A stretch of 15,508 bases of DNA from positions 1-15,508 of the forward strand of contig JAFAVL010000359.1 of the NCBI GenBank assembly GCA_019242465.1. The letters are read 5' to 3'. Every line of letters begins with the position of its first letter. Position 1 is the stretch's first letter. The translations under genes were made by a program, and so were the position numbers. Shown piece after piece: positions 1-7,204 of the stretch. A model generated the notes under the pieces. The model had not been told where the DNA came from. It made no database searches and saw only the letters and a list, made by a program, of their open reading frames with translations. The DNA comes from Chroococcidiopsidaceae cyanobacterium CP_BM_RX_35 (GTDB taxonomy: Bacteria > Cyanobacteriota > Cyanobacteriia > Cyanobacteriales > Chroococcidiopsidaceae).

Positions 1-133
1 TATTCACCTGCTCCAAGATGGGAGCCATCATCTGACAAGGACCGCACCAGCTAGCATAAAAATCTACTAGTACTGGCAACTCGGAGCCAGACAGTAACTC
101 TTCGAAGCTGCTAAATTGCTGTTTAACTGCCAT
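1..133 (-). CDS. trxA: thioredoxin, N-terminal part (cut by window edge)
   Basis: The first 44 codons of a thioredoxin are present on the minus strand; the rest lies outside the window. Thioredoxins are small cytosolic dithiol-disulfide oxidoreductases. The translation starts [14 protein letters not shown], continues with the beta strand LPVLVDFYA and then the active site WCGPC followed by QMMAPIL, which is the canonical thioredoxin fold start and redox motif. The ATG at 131-133 gives a normal N-terminus for the family. The gene is divergent from the DUF4058 remnant. Which thioredoxin type it is (m, x or y) cannot be told from this fragment, so the symbol is provisional. Confidence 0.9.
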   Translation of the reverse strand, partial: MAVKQQFSSFEELLSGSELPVLVDFYASWCGPCQMMAPILEQVN

Positions 134-243
134 AGGAAAAAGTCAGATTGGTACACTGCTAAGTTAATCCTAGCTGTGGATACAGCGAAAGGGCATCAGG
201 AGGTTGTGTTGCAAAAACGAGTTTCGGACAGAAAACTCCGAGA

Positions 244-348
244 ATGCGGGAATTGATTCGAGAGGTACTGGCGATCGAGCAAGATATTACGGCAGGCTTA
301 GAGAAATTGCTGAAAGAAGTGGAATCGGTTAGTCGAGGTGAGTGCTGA
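244..348 (+). CDS. possible 34-residue ORF overlapping the start of the DUF4058 gene
   Basis: A short ORF reads MRELIREVLAIEQDITAGL and then a Lys/Glu-rich helix, ending GEC. Its TGA (346-348) shares one base with the ATG (348) of the DUF4058 remnant, an arrangement typical of translational coupling. The same frame is open back to about 163 with no convincing start, although an AGGAGG lies at 198-203. It could be a tiny gene or the tail of an eroded upstream gene. I do not recognise the family. The sequence is strongly helical and charged, with no membrane segment. Confidence 0.3.
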   Translation: MRELIREVLAIEQDITAGLEKLLKEVESVSRGEC

Positions 349-1124
349 TGCCATCCCCCTTTCCTGGAATAAATCCTTATCTGGAGTACCCTGGACGCTG
401 GCAGGAGTTTCATAGTCGATTGATTGTGGCGATCACCAATGAACTAGGTCCAAGAGTACGTCCAAAATACCGGGCTGCGGTTGAATTACGACTGTATGAA
501 GATGCTAGCGATCAGCTAACGCTGATTGGAAGACCTGACACAACCGTTTTCCGGGCAATGCCCAATACAGAGTTGACGGCTTCACCTCCAAGTGGAGTTG
601 TGATTGTTGAACCTGTGATGGTGGAAGTGCCATTGCCCGAAGCAATGCGAGAGCGTTATTTGGAAATTCGAGAGATTTCTTTGGGGGAAGTGGTGACAAC
701 GCTAGAGCTAGTTTCGCCTAGTAATAAACAATCAGGTAAAGGACGAGCGCTCTATGAAGAAAAACGACTGGGAATTTTAGGGAGTCGGACTCATTTAGTA
801 GAAGTTGACTTGATTCGATCGTTTACTCCGTTACCCATTCGGGGAAATGTACAGCCATCCCTGTACCGCACCCTGATCAGCGGATCGCATCAGCCGCCCA
901 CGGGCTGCTCTCTATCCCTTTGGGTTATCTGATAGCATCCCTCGTTTTCCAGTACCACTTAAACCCAACGAACCAGAACTCATTGTGGATTTACAAAGCT
1001 TGCTGCATCAAGTCTACGATCGGGCAGGGTACGACTTGGAATCGATTATACTCAAGATCCCGTTCCACCGTTGAAAGGCGAAGATGTGCTCTAGGCAAAC
1101 GAGTTACTCAAGGTAAAACCGTGA
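348..1124 (+). pseudogene. DUF4058 family protein, degraded (two frameshifts and a nonsense codon)
   Basis: The ATG at 348 opens with MPSPFPGINPYLE, the signature start of DUF4058 proteins, which are common in cyanobacteria and of unknown function. The first frame runs through LVSPSNKQSGKGR to HQPPTG and then loses similarity. From about 894 the family sequence resumes one frame over (RAALYPFGLSDSIPRFPVPL, then VDLQSLLHQVYDRAGYDL). At about 1038 it shifts again to IDYTQDPVPPLKGEDVL. There a TAG (1092-1094) stands where the family usually has Trp, followed by ANELLKVKP and a TGA at 1122-1124. The simplest history is one inserted base near 894, one lost base near 1038-1039 and one TGG-to-TAG change. 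The undamaged gene would have had about 258 codons, close to the family size as I remember it. A truncated product ending at 932 could still be made. Confidence 0.85.
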
Positions 1125-1298
1125 AAACACGGAACTACCTGCTAAGCATTACCAAAGTGGGCATGCCCAGGTTGGTGAGAAATTCGGGGTTAGCCTCCAA
1201 AACTTCTAGGTAGATCAGGATTAGCTAATTGAAGTTGAGGAACTGCTTCAACTCTCGTTTGTCCGCCCTGCAAGTACTTGGAAAAAGACCAATGTAAT

Positions 1299-2066
1299 TC
1301 ATACCACTTCATCAGGGTTAATGCCTTCTGCCCGTAAGCGCTCTGCCAATCGCTCTGCTCGTTGTCGCTCTTGCTCAAGTTGCTGCTGAGTAAACTCTGC
1401 ATCTGTGGGAATCCAGTTGTCATTTACGTCGTACCAGCGTAGCCAGTTTTCTTCAATCTCCTCAAACCTACCCTGCCACAATCCCAATCCGAGCTTGAGT
1501 TCTGATAGCCAAATTCTGTAATTCACCACCTCTAGTGCTTGATAATGCCCTCCACTGAGACTAAACGCTCGTAGTTGCCCTGTGTAACGGTCATACACTA
1601 TGTAATAGGGCACTCGTAGAATCTGCTCGTAGACTTCCCACTTGGTCGGTGGCTTTTCTGGGTTGCGTTCACTGCTTCCCAGATCTTCTTTCTCTGTACT
1701 GGAAGAAAGAAATTCCACCACGACAAAAGGATCTACCCCTTCCTGCCAAACTACATAACTCAATCGCAGTTCGCGCTGCTCGTAGAGCCGAGAAACACCC
1801 ACAACGCCAAACCAATCAGGTCGCTTGTACCACAATGGATGCCATACATCGTAATAGAGGTTGAGGTCACTGGCTGTAAACACCCGCTCTCTAGCATAAT
1901 CTGCCAACCGAAACGTAGCGCTTAGCAGTTGAGGTTGCAGGTCATGGAATTCATCAGGCAAGCCAGGCTCCTCCGGGTCTTCACTCGGCAGGTCATACAT
2001 TGTGGGTAGGGTCTCTTTGGCAGGTCGGGGCGGGTCGGTTTGCTGAATTGAGGGACGAGTCAACAT
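1299..2066 (-). CDS. Uma2 family (DUF820) PD-(D/E)XK nuclease-like protein
   Basis: This 255-residue protein belongs to the Uma2/DUF820 group, a restriction-endonuclease-fold family strongly expanded in cyanobacteria with mostly unknown biological roles. Visible landmarks are KRPDWFGVVGV (the family's Pro-Asp strand), VVVEFLSSSTEKED (the Glu strand with the typical ST-E turn), a lysine before the helix WEVYEQILRVPYY, and YIVYDRYTGQLRAF. The C-terminal about 35 residues form a Gln/Glu/Arg-rich coiled coil (QQQLEQERQRAERLAERL) ending in GINPDE, a tail shared by many cyanobacterial members. The first 45 residues are Pro-rich and poorly conserved, so the true start might be downstream. It follows the methyltransferase gene on the same strand by 47 bases and may be cotranscribed. 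No sign of inactivation. Confidence 0.85.
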   Translation of the reverse strand: MLTRPSIQQTDPPRPAKETLPTMYDLPSEDPEEPGLPDEFHDLQPQLLSATFRLADYARERVFTASDLNLYYDVWHPLWYKRPDWFGVVGVSRLYEQRELRLSYVVWQEGVDPFVVVEFLSSSTEKEDLGSSERNPEKPPTKWEVYEQILRVPYYIVYDRYTGQLRAFSLSGGHYQALEVVNYRIWLSELKLGLGLWQGRFEEIEENWLRWYDVNDNWIPTDAEFTQQQLEQERQRAERLAERLRAEGINPDEVV

Positions 2067-2113
2067 GGTAGTTGCGGGTACTGTCTGTAATTCCGAATTT
2101 TTTTGGTCTGGTT

Positions 2114-3064
2114 TCAGGATTGAGGCTTCAAGGCGAGAATAGTGCGATGGCGGGGGTCACTCTCCACTGTAACTGGGGACTCAAAGCCTGCCTCTAGCAA
2201 AGCCGCCTCAACATTAAAGGTGTAGTAATTATCGCTCCAGGGTTCTGTACTTTTCATTAGAGTGAAGAGAACAGGCGGTAAATTTTGGATTACGGGCGAT
2301 CTAGGATTATTATCTACAAGTGCAAGGCATCTACCAGGACGCAAAAGCCGAAACGCTTCCTGGAAAACTTCTCGGGTTGCTTGGCGAGGGAGTTCATGGA
2401 TCGTAAACTGTAATGTCATAAGGTCAAATGTGGCAGATGGCAAACCTGTATCCTCTGCTTTGGCATGCATCCACTTGATCTCTTGATTCACATCTCTGGT
2501 TTGCGCCACAGCTAACATATATGGTGATAAGTCCAGACCAATTGTTTGAGGCTTGCTGCCCTGCCTTTCATAGTAACGATGCAAAGCTAAAGTCGAGATG
2601 CCTACTGAGCAGCCGATGTCTAGAATCTGTTGAACTTGCTTGGGACCATATTCTGCTAAGACTTTGTGGAAACTTGAACGTAGTCTCTCTTGCGCGGTTT
2701 GCCAGTTGAGGTTTTCTTGAGACCACACCCTCAAAGCCATTGAGTAAGTAGCAGATTCAGCTTCAAACGCAGCCTGCCAGCATAGGTTTCCCTCATCATA
2801 GGCATGGAAGGGCACTTTGTAATAGTCTGGGTAAAGTACGCTCTCGTTAGTTATCTGCTCCAGTAATTGCTTAGCACCTGAAGCTTCTAGCTCTGCATAG
2901 TTTTGCCACCAGTAAATTCCATGCTTTTGGGCCGTTTTCACCAGCACCTGCCTTGCTTGGTGCTTCATGACTTTGTAGATGGGCTTGGTCTGGATCAGTA
3001 AGTTAACAAACCGGGAAAGCCAGTCATCTCCAGCCCAACCTGGCTTTGTCTTGTTGCTCAACAT
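2114..3064 (-). CDS. class I SAM-dependent methyltransferase
   Basis: A 316-residue soluble protein with a Rossmann-type methyltransferase domain. Motif I is ILDIGCSVGIS (about residues 147-157), the acidic strand-2 motif is GLDLSPYML (from about 176), and AEDTGLPSATFDLMTL is the motif II/III region seen in Methyltransf_11/25 families. FRLLRPGRCLALVD is the post-III strand. An N-terminal region of about 140 residues (WWQNYAELEASGAKQLL, LYPDYYKVPFHAYDEGN) precedes the catalytic domain; in cyanobacterial homologues I associate it with a conserved N-terminal extension of unknown role. The substrate cannot be inferred from sequence. Only 3 bases separate it from the small gene upstream, so the two are probably one transcript. 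Confidence 0.85.
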   Translation of the reverse strand: MLSNKTKPGWAGDDWLSRFVNLLIQTKPIYKVMKHQARQVLVKTAQKHGIYWWQNYAELEASGAKQLLEQITNESVLYPDYYKVPFHAYDEGNLCWQAAFEAESATYSMALRVWSQENLNWQTAQERLRSSFHKVLAEYGPKQVQQILDIGCSVGISTLALHRYYERQGSKPQTIGLDLSPYMLAVAQTRDVNQEIKWMHAKAEDTGLPSATFDLMTLQFTIHELPRQATREVFQEAFRLLRPGRCLALVDNNPRSPVIQNLPPVLFTLMKSTEPWSDNYYTFNVEAALLEAGFESPVTVESDPRHRTILALKPQS

Positions 3065-3067
3065 ATC

Positions 3068-3346
3068 CTATCTGTGACCATGGGTAGGGCAAGGGGGTGC
3101 AGAAATAGAGCGGTCTAACCAACCAACTGCCTGTTGCAGTCTTGGGAGAGCTTCCTCTGGTTGTTCCTTGAGTAGAAACACCAAGGCGGCTGCTACTTGC
3201 TCACTGGCACGAGCTTTACGGTTGGACTTTAATCGATGCCAGTCATTGGCAGAGATTGTGAGCCGCTCCAGCAGAGCTTGGGCTAGTTCTATGGTGCTGA
3301 GTTGATTCAGATCGGCGGTTTTATCTAGTTGGGTGGGTTCAAGCAT
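3068..3346 (-). CDS. small conserved cyanobacterial protein (DUF6439-like)
   Basis: This 92-residue protein has a helical core, LSTIELAQALLERLTI, then NDWHRLKSNRKARASEQ, then AALVFLLKEQPEEALPRL and QAVGWLDRSI. I associate this pattern with a small conserved cyanobacterial family (probably DUF6439), but that is from memory. No signal peptide, transmembrane segment, metal site or catalytic motif is visible. It is the first gene of a likely operon with the methyltransferase 3 bases downstream. It is divergent from the coiled-coil protein across a 46-base gap. The C-terminal tail (PPCPTHGHR) looks unstructured. Function unknown. Confidence 0.75.
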   Translation of the reverse strand: MLEPTQLDKTADLNQLSTIELAQALLERLTISANDWHRLKSNRKARASEQVAAALVFLLKEQPEEALPRLQQAVGWLDRSISAPPCPTHGHR

Positions 3347-3392
3347 ATTGTTGAGCCATATTAGTGTCTGTCCCTACTCTATCTAGCTTATT

Positions 3393-3752
3393 ATGAGGTC
3401 GCCTCAAGAACCGTCTGAGCCAGATTCACAAGACTTCTCATTGGCGCTTGATGAGGTAGAGCGATCGCTCATTGCCCTAAAGCAGCGATATAGCCAAGTG
3501 CAGCACGACCAAAAGCGGCGAACAGAACTCCAGCAGCGCTTAGATCAAGTCAAAAAAGAGCTACACAACACCCACCTGCCTCAGTTCAAGGTCGAGTTAC
3601 GGCAAATCAAAGAGCAGCTAGAAGCTCTAGAAATTAGCTTAGAAAGTCAGCTATTTACTTGGGGCAGTCTGAAAGAACCTTTCTGGCAAGCCGTCCGCTT
3701 TGGAGGATTAGGGGTTGTTATTGGCTGGATCTTAAAGTCCTGCACTGGCTAA
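3393..3752 (+). CDS. conserved coiled-coil protein with hydrophobic C-terminal segment
   Basis: A 119-residue protein of unknown function. After a short acidic, disordered N-terminus, residues about 17-90 form a long coiled coil ([50 protein letters not shown]). The last 30 residues are [19 protein letters not shown] followed by [11 protein letters not shown], an amphipathic or membrane-inserting segment that is the most family-like part. The architecture suggests a membrane-associated scaffold, but this is inference. The ATG at 3393 sits only 46 bases from the start of the divergent small gene. A HIP1 octamer lies inside the gene at 3461. The stop is about 28 bases before asnS, so the two may share a transcript. 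Confidence 0.75.
   Translation: MRSPQEPSEPDSQDFSLALDEVERSLIALKQRYSQVQHDQKRRTELQQRLDQVKKELHNTHLPQFKVELRQIKEQLEALEISLESQLFTWGSLKEPFWQAVRFGGLGVVIGWILKSCTG
3461..3468. repeat. HIP1 octamer GCGATCGC (one of six in the window)
   Basis: Exact palindromes GCGATCGC occur at 3461, 4714, 5261, 9163, 14296 and 15002, five of them inside intact coding regions and one (5261) in the antitoxin relic. Over-representation of this octamer is a hallmark of many cyanobacterial genomes and supports the host assignment. Confidence 0.9.
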
Positions 3753-3780
3753 AATAGACTTCACACTCCACACTTTGATC

Positions 3781-5169
3781 ATGACGCAACGCATTATAGA
3801 TCTCCTGCGCACTGGTCAGCCGGATGAGGCAGTAACAATTAAGGGCTGGCTTCGCACGAAACGGGAATTAAAGGGATTTGCCTTTATTGAAGTTAACGAT
3901 GGCTCGTCTCTTGCCAACCTACAAGTCGTGCTGAATCCAGAATTGCCAGATTATGACTTACTGCTGAAGCAATTGAATACAGGTGCTTCAGTGGAAGTGG
4001 CTGGGGTGCTGGTGCCTTCTCTTGGTAAAGAGCAACGAATTGAATTAAAGGCTGAGACACTACAGGTTTACGGAGAAGCAGATCCAGAAACCTACCCGCT
4101 ACAAAAGAAACGCCATTCGTTCGAGTTTTTGCGGACAATTGGGCATCTGCGCTCTCGGACCAATAGCTTTGGTGCCGTCTTTCGAGTACGCAATGCCTGT
4201 GCCAGTGCTATCCACCAGTTTTTCCAGGAACAGGGCTTTTTGTGGATTCATGCTCCAATCATTACTAGAAATGACTGTGAAGGGGCGGGGGAACTGTTTA
4301 CCGTGACTAGCCTAGATTTAAAGCAAGTCCCACGCACAGCTGCCCAAGAAGTCGATTACAGTCAGGACTTTTTCGGTGGACCAGCGTATCTTACTGTTAG
4401 CGGTCAGTTGGAAGCCGAAGCTATGGCAATGGCTTTCAGCAATGTCTATACCTTTGGTCCTACCTTCCGGGCAGAGAACTCCAATACCTCTCGACACTTA
4501 GCAGAATTTTGGATGGTAGAGCCAGAAATGGCATTCTGTGACCTTCAAGGCAATATGGATTTAGCTGAAGCCTTCTTGAAGCACGTCTTTCGGTTTGTGT
4601 TGGAGACATGCCCAGAAGATATGCAGTTTTTCAACCAGCGGATTGATAACTCTGTTTTGGCAACTGCTGATAATATTATTAACAATCAGTTTGAGCGCAT
4701 CAGCTACACAGAAGCGATCGCTCTATTAGAAAAAGCCGACTGTCCCTTCGAGTATCCTGTTAGTTGGGGCTTGGATTTACAATCGGAACACGAGCGCTAT
4801 CTGGCTGAGCAGCTATTTAAAAAGCCAGTTATTGTTACCGACTACCCAGTTGGCATTAAGGCGTTTTATATGCGTCTAAATGATGACGAAAAAACAGTCC
4901 GTGCTATGGACGTTCTCGCCCCCAAAATTGGCGAAATTATTGGCGGTTCTCAACGGGAAGAAAGACTGGAAGTTCTAGAACGGCGGATGCAAAGTCAAGG
5001 ACTGAACCCAGAAGATTTGTGGTGGTATCTAGATTTGCGTCGCTATGGCACTGTCCCCCATGCTGGCTTTGGACTGGGTTTTGAGCGATTAGTGCAGTTT
5101 ATGACAGGGATGGGAAATATTCGAGATGTGATCCCATTTCCCCGCACCCCATTGAGTGCTGAATTTTAA
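3781..5169 (+). CDS. asnS: asparagine--tRNA ligase
   Basis: AsnRS charges tRNA-Asn with asparagine using ATP in the cytosol. The 462-residue protein (E. coli form about 466) has an N-terminal OB-fold anticodon-binding domain ([19 protein letters not shown], about residues 18-36) and a class IIb catalytic core. Motif 2 is [19 protein letters not shown] (about 229-247), with the Asn-type signature after the arginine. Motif 3 is [15 protein letters not shown] (about 429-443). The C-terminus [14 protein letters not shown] matches the usual AsnRS end, so the gene is complete. ATG at 3781 is preferred over an in-frame TTG at 3775 because it gives MTQRIIDLL, a normal start. A HIP1 site lies at 4714. 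Directly after the stop, in the same frame, comes the relic of an antitoxin gene. Confidence 0.97.
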   Translation: MTQRIIDLLRTGQPDEAVTIKGWLRTKRELKGFAFIEVNDGSSLANLQVVLNPELPDYDLLLKQLNTGASVEVAGVLVPSLGKEQRIELKAETLQVYGEADPETYPLQKKRHSFEFLRTIGHLRSRTNSFGAVFRVRNACASAIHQFFQEQGFLWIHAPIITRNDCEGAGELFTVTSLDLKQVPRTAAQEVDYSQDFFGGPAYLTVSGQLEAEAMAMAFSNVYTFGPTFRAENSNTSRHLAEFWMVEPEMAFCDLQGNMDLAEAFLKHVFRFVLETCPEDMQFFNQRIDNSVLATADNIINNQFERISYTEAIALLEKADCPFEYPVSWGLDLQSEHERYLAEQLFKKPVIVTDYPVGIKAFYMRLNDDEKTVRAMDVLAPKIGEIIGGSQREERLEVLERRMQSQGLNPEDLWWYLDLRRYGTVPHAGFGLGFERLVQFMTGMGNIRDVIPFPRTPLSAEF

Positions 5170-5298
5170 GCTGAAGTAGACACGTATCTCTTAGAGCGCC
5201 AACACTTCGCAACCGAGTTTCGTCAGGAGGCTGAGAAGCGTTTTAATCCGGTTGGAATACGCGATCGCTTATTAGCAAGGCGCAACCAACGAAGGTAA
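5170..5298 (+). pseudogene. relic: C-terminal end of a DUF433-type antitoxin
   Basis: Starting at the codon after the asnS stop and in the same frame, the DNA reads AEVDTYLLERQHFATEF, then RQEAEKRFNPVGIRDRLLA and RRNQRR, then TAA (5296-5298). The pattern of an acidic helix followed by R-FNP-GIR-RLLARR is what I know from the C-terminal part of cyanobacterial DUF433 antitoxins. The N-terminal DNA-binding part is absent, and no start codon or ribosome-binding site is possible in the space left. A deletion that ended at the asnS stop is the simplest explanation. The relic contains a HIP1 octamer at 5261. Confidence 0.65.
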
Positions 5299-5305
5299 TC
5301 TAGGA

Positions 5306-5368
5306 ATGTTGCGGTTCCTGGCTGACGAAAACTTTAATAACCAAATTATTCGTGGTATTCTCCCTTGA
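5306..5368 (+). pseudogene. relic: N-terminal end of a DUF5615 (PIN-like) toxin
   Basis: Seven bases after the antitoxin-relic stop, an ATG begins MLRFLADENFNNQIIRGIL and stops after 20 codons (TGA 5366-5368). LADENFNN is the conserved opening of DUF5615 PIN-like toxins and carries the first acidic catalytic Asp. The order antitoxin then toxin, nearly touching, is the normal arrangement for DUF433/DUF5615 pairs. What follows is purine-rich DNA (GGGGAAGGGGAAGGG) with no continuation that I can recognise in any frame, so the toxin has lost most of its sequence. Confidence 0.7.
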
Positions 5369-5588
5369 AGGGGAAGGGGAAGGGCAAGTACGCTTTTTAC
5401 CTTTGCGCTAAAACTTCCGGCATCCGGTCTAACAAACTGCTGTATAGGACGGATATTTAGTAGAGCGCTCCAAATGTTTTAGTCGCGCTTTCGCCTTGAT
5501 TTCCTGCATGTCTAGAACTGTTGCCTTGTTCCTATGCAACCCTCTGGTGCAGCTTCAGAGTAGCCAGCCATAAAAAGAATGTAGCCTC

Positions 5589-5637
5589 ACACCAAATTTA
5601 ATTGCGTTTTTCCCCTTCCCCCTGTAAAATTTGGTGT
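5589..5637. repeat. 11-bp inverted repeat ACACCAAATTT ... AAATTTGGTGT
   Basis: Arms at 5589-5599 and 5627-5637 are perfect complements, separated by a 27-base pyrimidine-rich loop (TTTTTCCCCTTCCCCC). The A+T-containing stem and long loop do not look like a standard terminator. It could be the remains of a miniature inverted-repeat element or of an IS end, or a protein-binding site. Confidence 0.6.
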
Positions 5638-5696
5638 TATAAACGCTAAATACGGTATCCCGACTGACTAACTGGACTTTAAGAGGAGAGCACTTC

Positions 5697-5821
5697 ATGG
5701 GGCTGCGAGAAAGCATCACTGAGCCTTAGCTGCTGTCCTGCTTGCTGATCTTGCGGTCTGCACGCTTGTAATGAAAAAAATCCTGGAACGTAAAACCCGC
5801 ATTAAAAAAGATGTTATGTAA
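5697..5821 (+). pseudogene. possible small single-pass membrane peptide gene with a one-base frameshift
   Basis: A good ribosome-binding sequence (AGAGGAG, 5682-5688) precedes ATG 5697, which opens MGLRESITEP and hits TAG at 5727-5729. One frame over, from 5723, the DNA is open as ALAAVLLADLAVCTLVM then KKILERKTRIKKDVM and ends at TAA 5819-5821, just inside the ribosome-binding site of the NIL gene. Restoring one base near 5723 would give a product of about 41 residues: polar N-terminus, one hydrophobic helix, basic tail. I do not recognise a family. It may be chance, or the 10-codon ORF may be a leader peptide. Confidence 0.3.
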
Positions 5822-5831
5822 GGAGACTAAC

Positions 5832-6149
5832 ATGGTGATTCAAAGAAATGACAACCTTCAGACCAATTCAATTGCAGCTTCGGGAGATCAAAGACAGACC
5901 CAAACACGGATCAAAATTCGCATTCCCAAAGCTTTTCATGAAGAGCCAGTCATTTCACGGCTGGTTTCTCACCATGGTGTCACTGTCAATATCACAGCGG
6001 CACTACTGGGAGCGAATGTGCGAGATGATGGTTGGTTTGACTTGGAACTACGAGGCACAAATCACCAGATCCAAAGCGCTCTAATCTATCTAGATGAACT
6101 CGATTTAGAGATTTGGGGTCAGTCCACTGCGGAAGAAGATGGTTGGTAA
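5832..6149 (+). CDS. NIL domain-containing protein
   Basis: A 105-residue soluble protein. After a Gln/Asn-rich N-terminal tail of about 27 residues comes a single NIL (ferredoxin-like ACT-type) domain: RIKIRIPKAFHEEPVISRL, HHGVTVNITAALLGANV, GWFDLELRG and SALIYLDELDLEIWG. NIL domains are best known from the C-terminus of the methionine importer ATPase MetN, where they bind amino acid; stand-alone versions occur in cyanobacteria and may sense a sulfur or amino-acid ligand (inference). ATG 5832 is chosen because AAGGAG (5819-5824) is at the right distance; an in-frame ATG at 5811 would place that site inside the gene. It converges with the response regulator gene, leaving only 7 bases, so no separate terminator exists between them. 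Confidence 0.85.
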   Translation: MVIQRNDNLQTNSIAASGDQRQTQTRIKIRIPKAFHEEPVISRLVSHHGVTVNITAALLGANVRDDGWFDLELRGTNHQIQSALIYLDELDLEIWGQSTAEEDGW

Positions 6150-6156
6150 CATGGGG

Positions 6157-6828
6157 TTATGCCATATGGTTCTCAATTGCCCAACGTGCTAGTTCGGTGC
6201 GGTTGTTCAGCTGAGTTTTACCCAGCATATTAGATACGTGGCTCTCCACTGTACGCTGACTGACATTCAGTTCAGTGGCAATTTCACGGTTAGCCAAACC
6301 TCTAGCCACAAACTGGACAACTTTTAGCTCGGTTGTAGTCAGATGGACATCAAAATGCACCCGATCGCTAATTCTTGGTCCATTGTTAGTTCGATCGTTA
6401 TCGCGCTGAATCAGATCCATGGTTCGTCTCAGGGTCGATTCTACCTGCGCCACTAGCTCTTCTGGCTCAAATGGTTTTACCATGTAGACATCGGCCCCTG
6501 TATTTAACCCCTTGATCCGGTCTTGGCTTTGACCCTTAGCAGAAAGAAAAAGAACAGGAACTAAGCTGGTACGCTCGTCTTCTCTAACTTGCTTGACGAA
6601 GGTGTAGCCGTCCATCTCTGGCATCATTACGTCACAAATAATCATGTTTGGGACATCATGAGCTAACACTTCCAAGGCTTCCCGACCGTTGTCAGCGGTA
6701 ATGACCTCATAGCCACGGAATTCTAAGTAATCCTTGACGAGTAATATGAGGTTAGGGTCGTCATCAATCAGCAGCAATTTTTTCTGATCTCTTACACTGG
6801 GTTCTTTCATACCTGTGTCACTTATCAT
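6157..6828 (-). CDS. NarL/FixJ-type response regulator, Rre1/Ycf29-like
   Basis: A two-domain transcription factor. The receiver domain starts KKLLLIDDDPNLILLVKDYL and has the acidic pair at D22-D23, phospho-acceptor D66 in ICDVMMPEMDGY, S96 in LFLSAKG and K118 in YMVKPF. The LuxR-type HTH follows from about 160: LTTTELKVVQFVARGLANRE, IATELNVSQRTVESHVSNML, then the recognition helix region. The string NLILLVKDYLEFRGYEVITA is what I remember of the cyanobacterial/plastid Rre1 (Ycf29) orthologue group, which in model cyanobacteria takes part in stress-induced control including heat-shock genes. Start choice is uncertain: ATG at 6828 gives 223 residues, ATG 6810 gives 217, and the frame is open upstream to GTG 6879. 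None has a strong ribosome-binding site. Its cognate kinase is not in the window. Confidence 0.85.
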   Translation of the reverse strand: MISDTGMKEPSVRDQKKLLLIDDDPNLILLVKDYLEFRGYEVITADNGREALEVLAHDVPNMIICDVMMPEMDGYTFVKQVREDERTSLVPVLFLSAKGQSQDRIKGLNTGADVYMVKPFEPEELVAQVESTLRRTMDLIQRDNDRTNNGPRISDRVHFDVHLTTTELKVVQFVARGLANREIATELNVSQRTVESHVSNMLGKTQLNNRTELARWAIENHMA

Positions 6829-7204
6829 GCGTGGAACAACGAAACTTTCTAATAGTCTTTGTGACATCTTTGGCTGCACACCGGCATTCTACCGAGTCTA
6901 CTATCATCTTTTCTGAGTTAGAAAGCTGTTATGACTTCCGAAACAAGGCTCTAGTCAAAATACTGAGTCTTAAATTATGCCTAATGGCTTATTATACATT
7001 TTTTTTAGAAGATGAGTTCTATATGAAGTAAATAACTTAAAAGCAACTGTTTACCACTTGGGTGAGCAATTGGGAAAAAACTCCGACCTATTTAGCAGTT
7101 TTAGCAGTACTGGATGGAGTCTCACTATGGCGATTTTGCATCAATGGTAAACTAGTTTCCTAACGAAGAACATAATTTCTCACCTAAACGTTGCGCTCAA
7201 ACTC
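6829..7204. other. A/T-rich intergenic region upstream of the response regulator
   Basis: 376 bases with no supported gene. On the minus strand it should hold the promoter of the response regulator gene. The only structured signals I see are a TTGACT (6953-6958) with TCATAA (6929-6934) at 18 bases, and farther upstream a perfect TATAAT (6991-6996) with a poor -35. The region right of 7040 holds the 3' flank of the Fe-S gene; no hairpin with a T-run is obvious there. Confidence 0.5.
6929..6958 (-). promoter_or_regulatory. candidate promoter of the response regulator gene
   Basis: Minus-strand hexamers TTGACT (6958-6953) and TCATAA (6934-6929) are separated by 18 bases, about 100 bases upstream of the chosen ATG. 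The fit to a sigma-70-type promoter is moderate, and the location is sensible. Confidence 0.3.

Larger units (their letters stand above)
5369..5831. other. gene-poor spacer between the toxin relic and the NIL gene
   Basis: A 463-base stretch with no intact recognised gene. It starts with a G/A-rich run, contains an 11-base inverted repeat (5589-5637), a C/T-rich run (5604-5622) and, near its end, a possible broken small membrane-peptide gene (5697-5821). On the minus strand around 5400-5550 there is a short open stretch (MQEIKAKARLKHLERSTK) without support. No tRNA or rRNA pattern was seen. The mixture of relics suggests an old insertion/deletion site. Confidence 0.6.

Noticed and set aside
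920..1213. Open frame on the plus strand starting MGYLIASLVFQYHL
   Set aside because: It is an out-of-frame reading of the DUF4058 remnant; the family sequence is in the other frames.
1299..3346. Small protein, methyltransferase and Uma2 nuclease-like gene considered as a restriction-modification or defence system
   Set aside because: The methyltransferase lacks DNA-methyltransferase motifs such as DPPY/NPPF and looks like a small-molecule enzyme; Uma2 genes are scattered widely in cyanobacteria and adjacency alone is weak.
5441..5571. Minus-strand short frames MAGYSEAAPEG... and MQEIKAKARLKHLE...
   Set aside because: Too short, no clear ribosome-binding site and no recognised family; could be decayed DNA but nothing supports a gene.
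6831..7031. 66-codon plus-strand ORF overlapping the 5' end of the response regulator
   Set aside because: It overlaps the regulator coding region antisense, has no ribosome-binding site, and ends in A/T-rich low-complexity sequence.
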